Source: Gammaproteobacteria bacterium (lineage in GTDB: Bacteria > Pseudomonadota > Gammaproteobacteria > Steroidobacterales > Woeseiaceae). Taken from it: a stretch of 11,405 bases of DNA. How positions within the stretch are numbered: the stretch's first letter is position 1; each line of letters starts with the position of its first letter. Position numbers and translations under genes: made by a program. The notes under the pieces were generated by a model, which was not told the origin of the DNA, searched no databases, and saw only the letters and a program-made list of their open reading frames with translations. Of the stretch, positions 6,615 to 11,405 are shown piece after piece. The stretch lies in NCBI GenBank assembly GCA_030641695.1, contig DAOWGY010000238.1:1-11405 (forward strand). Direction: 5' to 3'.

Positions 6615-6643
6615 TTGTCAGGCGGCATCGGCTGTGGTTTGAT
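6615..6643 (+). promoter_or_regulatory. Sigma70-type promoter candidate for ggt
   Basis: TTGTCA (6615-6620, five of six to TTGACA), a 17-base spacer ending in TGG (extended -10), then TTTGAT (6638-6643, four of six to TATAAT). Transcription would start near 6650, about 27 bases before the ggt ATG. It begins just after the pit stop, so ggt and the MFS gene may be expressed apart from the phosphate module. Confidence 0.45.
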
Positions 6644-6676
6644 CGCATTTCGTCGACATTGCCGGACCGACCTGCC

Positions 6677-8410
6677 ATGCGAAAACTGATTTGTCTCCTA
6701 GCCGGACTGTTGTTGCCGTGGTCGGTGGCGTTCCCACAGACCTCAGATACCCCGATCGTTCGTTACGAAGACCTGCGTCACCCGGTTTTCGGGTCGGCCG
6801 GCATGGTCGCCTCGCAGAACGCCCTGGCGTCCGAGGTCGGCGCTCAGGTACTCGCTGACGGCGGCAATGCCGTCGATGCTGCAGTGGCAGTGGGGTTCAC
6901 GCTGGCCGTTACCTTGCCGCGCGCGGGCAACATTGGCGGCGGTGGCTTCATGCTCGTACACGACTCCAAGTCCGGTGAAACCGTCGCGATCGACTATCGG
7001 GAACTGGCGCCGCGGCGTGCCACCCATGACATGTTCCTCGATGCAGACGGCAATGTTGACAACGACAAGGCGCGTTTCAGTCACCTGTCAGCCGGTGTGC
7101 CAGGTACGGTTGCCGGCTTGTGGCGCGCCCACCAGGATTATGGGCGCCTTCCCTGGGACCGGCTCATCGACCCGGCGATTCGGTTTGCGCGCGACGGCAT
7201 GGTAGTGACCTACGATCTAGCCGGCTTGCTGTCCAAACGCAAACAGCGCCTGTGCCGTCTGCAGGCAGCCTGCCAGTATTTTTTCAAACCGGATGGCGAA
7301 CCGTACAAGCCTGGTGACCGATTGATCCAGGCAGACCTGGCCGATACCTTGCAGGCCATCGCCGAACACGGGCCGGACGTTTTTTACAAGGGCGAGATCG
7401 CGAAGAAAATCGTCGCCGAAATGGCCAGAGGCGGTGGACTCATCGATGCTGAATCGCTGGCGGCGTATGAGCCTTCCATACGCGAGCCCGCGCGCGGTAC
7501 TTACCGCGGCTACGAGGTGGTCACGATGCCGCCACCGAGCTCCGGCGGTGTGCACATCGTGCAAATGCTGAATATTCTCGAACACTTTCCGTTGACCGAG
7601 TTCGGGTCCGGTAGTGCCAATGCGGTGCACGTGCTTGCAGAAGCCGCAAGACTCGCCTACGCCGATCGCAGCAAGCACCTCGGCGATCCGGATTACTACG
7701 CGGTTCCGCAAGCCTGGCTGATGAGCAAGGAGTATGCGAAAAATCTCGCAGCGTCGATCGATATGAATCGGGCACGGCCATCGACTGAGGTTGCGCCTGG
7801 CGTTCCGCCCGCGTACGAAAGTCCGGACACGACTCACTACTCGGTCATCGATCGTGACGGCAATGTCGTATCGAATACGACGACACTGAATTTTTCCTTC
7901 GGCTCCAGTATCGCGGTAAGTGGCGCGGGCTTCCTGCTCAACAATGAAATGGACGACTTCGTCGCCAAACCGGGCGTGCCGAATGCGTACGGCTTGCTCG
8001 GCGACGAGGCGAATGCCATCGAGAGCGGCAAGCGGCCGCTGAGTTCGATGACTCCGGCCATCGTGTTCGACGAGGGCAGAGCCTGGTTCGCGACCGGAAG
8101 TCCGGGTGGCAGCCGCATCATCACGACCGTCTTGCAAATGGTCGTGAACGTCATCGACCACGGCATGAACATTGCGGAAGCCGAAGCCGCGCCGCGCATG
8201 CATCATCAATGGTTCCCGGACCTGCTGCAGCTCGAGTCCGGATTCAGCCCGGATACGACTCGCATTCTCGAGGCGCGCGGCCATGAGCTCGCGGCGACGC
8301 AGTACTCGATGGGTAGCCTGCAAACCGTAGCGTACAAGGATGGTGTGTTCAGGGGGTCTTCGGACCCGCGACGACCGAACGCGGCGAGTTTGACGCCTGC
8401 CCGCGACTGA
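6677..8410 (+). CDS. ggt: Gamma-glutamyltransferase / glutathione hydrolase, exported
   Basis: 577 residues, matching E. coli GGT (580). Residues 1-18 or so form a Sec signal peptide (MRKL, hydrophobic core, SVA), so it acts in the periplasm. The precursor would cut itself before Thr385 in DTTHYSV, giving a large subunit and a small one with Thr385 as N-terminal nucleophile. Other conserved sites: Arg108 in DYRELAP (gamma-glutamyl carboxylate), Asn405 in TTLNFSFG, NNEMDDF (422-428) for the substrate amino group, PLSSMTP (454-460) and the oxyanion loop GSPGGSR (474-480). The lid loop (about 431-450, KPGVPNAYG...) is present, as in glutathione-active enzymes. It hydrolyses glutathione and gamma-glutamyl peptides or transfers the glutamyl group. 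The ATG at 6677 gives a proper signal peptide; the frame is open for 139 codons before it but there overlaps pit. Its Shine-Dalgarno is weak. An MFS gene follows after 22 bases. Confidence 0.95.
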   Translation: MRKLICLLAGLLLPWSVAFPQTSDTPIVRYEDLRHPVFGSAGMVASQNALASEVGAQVLADGGNAVDAAVAVGFTLAVTLPRAGNIGGGGFMLVHDSKSGETVAIDYRELAPRRATHDMFLDADGNVDNDKARFSHLSAGVPGTVAGLWRAHQDYGRLPWDRLIDPAIRFARDGMVVTYDLAGLLSKRKQRLCRLQAACQYFFKPDGEPYKPGDRLIQADLADTLQAIAEHGPDVFYKGEIAKKIVAEMARGGGLIDAESLAAYEPSIREPARGTYRGYEVVTMPPPSSGGVHIVQMLNILEHFPLTEFGSGSANAVHVLAEAARLAYADRSKHLGDPDYYAVPQAWLMSKEYAKNLAASIDMNRARPSTEVAPGVPPAYESPDTTHYSVIDRDGNVVSNTTTLNFSFGSSIAVSGAGFLLNNEMDDFVAKPGVPNAYGLLGDEANAIESGKRPLSSMTPAIVFDEGRAWFATGSPGGSRIITTVLQMVVNVIDHGMNIAEAEAAPRMHHQWFPDLLQLESGFSPDTTRILEARGHELAATQYSMGSLQTVAYKDGVFRGSSDPRRPNAASLTPARD

Positions 8411-8432
8411 CCGGTCTGACAAACTGGACAAC

Positions 8433-9713
8433 TTGGCGCACAACGCGATCACTCATGCTGCGCGCCGCTACGCGATGGTCATGCTTGCCATCGTGTACAT
8501 GTTCAACTTTATCGACCGGCAGATCCTCGCGATCCTGTTGCCTGCTATCGGTGCCGAGTTCAAGGTTGCGGACAGCGTGCTCGGCCTGCTGGCCGGCACC
8601 ACGTTCACGATCTTCTACGCGACGCTCGGCATTCCGATTGCACGACTCGCCGATCGCTTCAGCCGTCGTAACCTGATCACCATCGCGCTAGCCGTCTGGA
8701 GTGGCATGACGGCGCTTTGCGGTGTCGCAGCCAATATCGTGCAACTGGCGTTTGCACGTGTCGGCGTAGGTATCGGGGAGGCGGGTTGCAGTCCGCCCGC
8801 GCACTCGATGATCGCCGACTACTATCCGCCGGCCAACCGCGCCACCGCGATGGGTTTCTACACCCTCGGCATTTCGGCGGGGATCATGCTTGCGAACATC
8901 GCAGGTGGCTGGATTTCGCAGAACATTGGCTGGCGTGAGGCATTTTTCATCGTCGGCGCGCCCGGCTTGTTGCTCGCGATCCTGTTTCGCATGACGGTAA
9001 GCGAGCCGCCGCGCGGCATGTCCGAAGAACGCTCCGACAGCGGCCGGCAACCGCCGCTCCGGGAAGTTCTTCGCTTCCTGATGGGGCGCCGCTCATTTCT
9101 TCACCTGTCGGTCGCTGCTGGTCTCACTTCGTTGACCGGCTACTCGGTCATCACGTGGTTTCCGAGTTTCATGGTGCGCAGCTTCGACATGGACATTGCC
9201 TCGGTCGGGCTCCGGTTGGGATTGATTCTGGGCTTCGTCGGCGGTTTCGGGTTTTTCTTCGGCGGTTACCTGTCCGACTATTTCGGCCGCAAAAGTCAGA
9301 AATTCGCGATGCAATTTATTGCAGCAAGCGTCCTGCTGACGGCGTTGTTCTACGTGGCGGTATTCCTGGCACCCACACCGTCGTGGTGCCTGGCTTTCTA
9401 CCTGGTGCCGGCCGCGATCTCGAACTTCTATCTCGCACCGGTGCTGGCACAAGTGCAAAGCCTCGTGTCTTTGCGCATGCGGGCCACCGCATCAGCCCTG
9501 ATGCTGTTCGTCATCAACATCATCGGCTTCGGCGTCGGGCCGCCACTGACCGGCTGGTTGAGTGACGTACTTGCTTCGACGTTTGCACACGAATCGATGC
9601 GCTTCAGCCTGCTTGCGGTGTGTACGACTATGCTCGTGTGGGCGGCGTGGCATTACCACGCTGGTGCAAAGTTTGTAGAGATGGATCTCGCGAGGGCCCG
9701 TGACGCCGACTGA
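8433..9713 (+). CDS. MFS transporter, spinster-like
   Basis: 426 residues from a TTG start, with about 12 hydrophobic helices. Visible motifs: YMFNFIDRQ in helix 1 (22-30), the MFS motif A variant ARLADRFSRRN (70-80) between helices 2 and 3, and GVGIGEAGCSPPAHSMIADYYPP (111-133), a pattern typical of the bacterial spinster-like group. A charged central loop (about 193-210, SEPPRGMSEERSDSGRQ) separates the two halves. I prefer TTG 8433 because related proteins carry an ARRY-type basic stretch before helix 1, which the first ATG (8475) would remove; only a weak GGA lies upstream. It starts 22 bases after ggt and is probably co-transcribed with it. The substrate is not visible; spinster-type proteins are variously linked to lipids, sugars and organic acids. 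A glutathione-related solute is only a guess from position. Confidence 0.88.
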   Translation: MAHNAITHAARRYAMVMLAIVYMFNFIDRQILAILLPAIGAEFKVADSVLGLLAGTTFTIFYATLGIPIARLADRFSRRNLITIALAVWSGMTALCGVAANIVQLAFARVGVGIGEAGCSPPAHSMIADYYPPANRATAMGFYTLGISAGIMLANIAGGWISQNIGWREAFFIVGAPGLLLAILFRMTVSEPPRGMSEERSDSGRQPPLREVLRFLMGRRSFLHLSVAAGLTSLTGYSVITWFPSFMVRSFDMDIASVGLRLGLILGFVGGFGFFFGGYLSDYFGRKSQKFAMQFIAASVLLTALFYVAVFLAPTPSWCLAFYLVPAAISNFYLAPVLAQVQSLVSLRMRATASALMLFVINIIGFGVGPPLTGWLSDVLASTFAHESMRFSLLAVCTTMLVWAAWHYHAGAKFVEMDLARARDAD

Positions 9714-9723
9714 GCCCTTTTTT
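9693..9723 (+). terminator. Possible intrinsic terminator at the end of the MFS gene
   Basis: AGGGC (9693-9697) pairs with GCCCT (9714-9718), followed directly by a run of six T (9718-9723). The stem is only 5 bp and the loop 16 bases, so the hairpin is weak; the T-run is the stronger part. It overlaps the MFS stop codon and separates ggt-MFS from the NhaC-family gene. Confidence 0.35.
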
Positions 9724-9792
9724 CGGAAAACAGACCAGACGCTGCGCGATTCGGTTTCCAGCGGGGTCATTTTCATTGTGTCATCGAACGCA

Positions 9793-9801
9793 TGTTAACA
9801 T
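9793..9801 (+). promoter_or_regulatory. Extended -10 promoter candidate for the NhaC-family gene
   Basis: TGT TAACAT: a TGn extension with a hexamer matching TATAAT at four of six positions. The best -35 at 17-18 bases is a poor TTCATT. Transcription would start near 9808, just ahead of AGGA at 9821-9824. This placement fits a start at 9833 and would exclude the in-frame TTG at 9776. Confidence 0.35.
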
Positions 9802-9832
9802 CCGGGGCACCGCAAGCGGCAGGAACAAGAAC

Positions 9833-11405
9833 ATCAAAACCAAAGACCTGTACGCCCTATTCCGGGTTTGCCTTTTCGCTGTAAGCAGCGTCGTTATTTG
9901 CGCATGGCCGTTCGCCGCGTCCGCGATCGAAATCGAAGTCGCCGAACAGGCGCTCAACAACGTGCCGATGGTCATCGTTGTTAACGACGTGGCGGCCGAA
10001 GCAGAAGTTGTTCTGCGTATTGATGGACAGCAACTGACGGCACGTGCAGACGAGACCGGCACAGCGACATTTGAGGGCGTATCCATCGCGGAGAGTGGCA
10101 CGTTCGCGGTCGACGTAAGTGCCGGTGGAATCTCGGCGGTATCTGAAGTCCGTGTTCTACCGGGATGGGTAGCATTGCTGCCCGCATTTACGGCGATCGC
10201 CGTGGCATTGATCATACGCAGTGTCGTCCCGGCATTGCTCATCGGTATCTGGCTCGGGGCGGCAGCCTTGCAGTCGTTCACACTCAAAGGTGCCGGGTTG
10301 GGACTGCTCGACGCGTTCCAGGTGTTCGTAGTCGGTGCGCTCGCCGACGAAGATCGTGCTGCAGTCATTTTGTTTACGATGATGATCGGCGGCATGGTCG
10401 GCATCATTACCCGGAACGGCGGCATGATGAGCATCGTGCGCATCGTGGTGAGCCGGGCAAAGTCGGCGATCGGTGCCCAGGTCGCAGTATGGGCGATGGG
10501 CCTCATGATCTTCTTTGATGACTATGCCAATACGCTGGTCGTCGGCAACACCGCGCGCCCGATTACCGACAAGTTAAAAATCTCCAGAGAGAAACTGGCC
10601 TATATCGTCGATTCGACCGCAGCTCCGGTCGTCTGCATTGCGTTAATCACAACCTGGATCGGTTACGAAGTCGGCCTGATCGATAATGCGTTGCAAGGTA
10701 TCGACGAATTGTCAGATATACCCGCCTATACGATTTTCCTGCGCTCGATTCCCTACAGTTTTTATCCAATACTTGCGGTCGTATTCGTATTGATGGTGGC
10801 AAGTACGGGGCGCGACATCGGGCCGATGTACCGGGCCGAAGTACGTGCCCGCGCGGGCAACGTCTTCTCGACTGAAGACGATGATTCGGATTCACCGAAT
10901 GGCGACACACTGGAGCCGAAACCCGACGCGCCGCCACGAGCATTCAATGCGTTCGTACCGATCATCGTACTGATTTTCGGTTTGCTCGCAGGTCTGTACG
11001 TTACGGGCGAGGGCGAAACGATTAGCCAAATCGTCGGCGGCGCCGATCCGTATAAGGCGATGATGTGGGCATCGTTTATCGGTGCGCTGACCGCGGCGGG
11101 TATGACGATCGGGCAGCGCATTCTCTCGGTGCATGAAACCGTTGACGCCTGGTACGGCGGTGCACGTGCAACGTTGTTCGGCATGATCATACTGGTGCTC
11201 GCCTGGTCGATGGGCGACGTCAGCACTGCGTTGAACGCGAAAGGCTATCTCATCTCCATCCTCGGCGACACGATTCCCGCTGCCTGGCTGCCGGCGACGA
11301 TCTTCCTGATGGCGGCGATCACGGCATTTGCGACCGGTACCAGCTGGGGCACGATGGGCATACTCGTGCCGTTGGTCATTCCCCTCACATGGGCGGTCAT
11401 GACGG
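9833..11405 (+). CDS. NhaC-family Na+/H+ antiporter with an extracytoplasmic N-terminal domain (3' end missing)
   Basis: At least 524 residues, running off the right edge. Residues 1-31 look like a signal peptide (IKTKDLYALFR, hydrophobic core, AASA), followed by about 77 residues of beta-rich, Val/Thr/Gly-rich sequence (32-108) that resembles a small Ig-like domain facing the periplasm. Membrane helices begin at LPGWVALLPAF (109 on). NhaC-family features include FFDDYANTLVVGNTARPITD (227-246), STAAPVVCIALITTWIGYE and FATGTSWGTMGILVPL (499-514). An acidic, proline-rich loop at 346-369 divides the membrane part. The expected role is exchange of Na+ for H+ or another ion or metabolite at the inner membrane; NhaC relatives include malate/lactate antiporters. 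Start: AGGA at 9821-9824 is eight bases before ATC 9833, which is where ATG would be expected (ATC AAA ACC). No ATG or GTG exists in frame before the mature domain; TTG 9776 is the alternative. Confidence 0.85.
   Translation, partial: MKTKDLYALFRVCLFAVSSVVICAWPFAASAIEIEVAEQALNNVPMVIVVNDVAAEAEVVLRIDGQQLTARADETGTATFEGVSIAESGTFAVDVSAGGISAVSEVRVLPGWVALLPAFTAIAVALIIRSVVPALLIGIWLGAAALQSFTLKGAGLGLLDAFQVFVVGALADEDRAAVILFTMMIGGMVGIITRNGGMMSIVRIVVSRAKSAIGAQVAVWAMGLMIFFDDYANTLVVGNTARPITDKLKISREKLAYIVDSTAAPVVCIALITTWIGYEVGLIDNALQGIDELSDIPAYTIFLRSIPYSFYPILAVVFVLMVASTGRDIGPMYRAEVRARAGNVFSTEDDDSDSPNGDTLEPKPDAPPRAFNAFVPIIVLIFGLLAGLYVTGEGETISQIVGGADPYKAMMWASFIGALTAAGMTIGQRILSVHETVDAWYGGARATLFGMIILVLAWSMGDVSTALNAKGYLISILGDTIPAAWLPATIFLMAAITAFATGTSWGTMGILVPLVIPLTWAVMT

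Noticed and set aside
6604..6621. CCTGA/TCAGG hairpin at the pit stop codon as a terminator
   Set aside because: Only 5 bp with a 9-base loop and no following T-run; it also overlaps the -35 of the ggt promoter candidate.
7217..8452. Long open frame (411 codons) on the minus strand opposite ggt
   Set aside because: It has no recognisable motif, is rich in Arg and His, and lies antisense to a gene with all catalytic motifs in place. Such shadow frames are common in GC-rich coding DNA.
9781..10506. 241-codon minus-strand open frame rich in Ser, Thr and Ala
   Set aside because: It overlaps the NhaC-family gene, whose sense frame has a signal peptide and family motifs. The low-complexity composition marks it as a shadow.

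Overview
The window looks like a piece of a moderately GC-rich proteobacterial chromosome, most likely from a gammaproteobacterium. This is an inference from the mix of genes and the style of the proteins (Dcp-type M3 peptidase, EVE protein, DUF47/Pit pair, gamma-glutamyltransferase, spinster-like MFS, NhaC family); there is no rRNA or other marker. Most genes are ordinary housekeeping or transport genes with recognisable motifs. I see no phage, IS transposase, tRNA, rRNA or CRISPR array.

Layout. (1) Bases 3-1379, plus strand: 3' part of a Mur-ligase-family gene that most resembles the ligase half of cyanophycin synthetases. (2) About 1400-1800: a non-coding stretch rich in palindromes, with a REP-like hairpin at each end and two long imperfect stem-loops between. 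This is the most unusual DNA here and looks like a dispersed repeat element. (3) 1812-4490, minus strand: an EVE-domain gene, a 23-residue mini-ORF lying exactly between the two stop/start signals, and a lipoprotein M3 peptidase (Dcp type). All three share one reading frame. (4) 4491-4642: divergent intergenic region with an extended -10 promoter candidate on each strand. (5) 4643-6608, plus strand: a DUF47 (PhoU-like) protein and a Pit phosphate transporter, a classic two-gene phosphate module. (6) 6677-9713, plus strand: an exported gamma-glutamyltransferase followed after 22 bases by a spinster-like MFS transporter, with a possible terminator at the end. (7) 9833 to the window end, plus strand: an NhaC-family Na+/H+ antiporter with a signal peptide and an extracytoplasmic N-terminal domain. 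Its best-placed start codon is ATC rather than ATG.

How the genes may work together. DUF47 and Pit almost certainly act together in low-affinity phosphate uptake. The Dcp-like lipoprotein and the gamma-glutamyltransferase are both predicted to act outside the cytoplasm, on small peptides and on glutathione/gamma-glutamyl compounds respectively. The adjacent MFS protein could move a related solute, but its substrate cannot be read from sequence. I found no convincing evidence of a new multi-gene system. The items most worth checking are the palindromic element, the in-frame mini-ORF and the ATC start.
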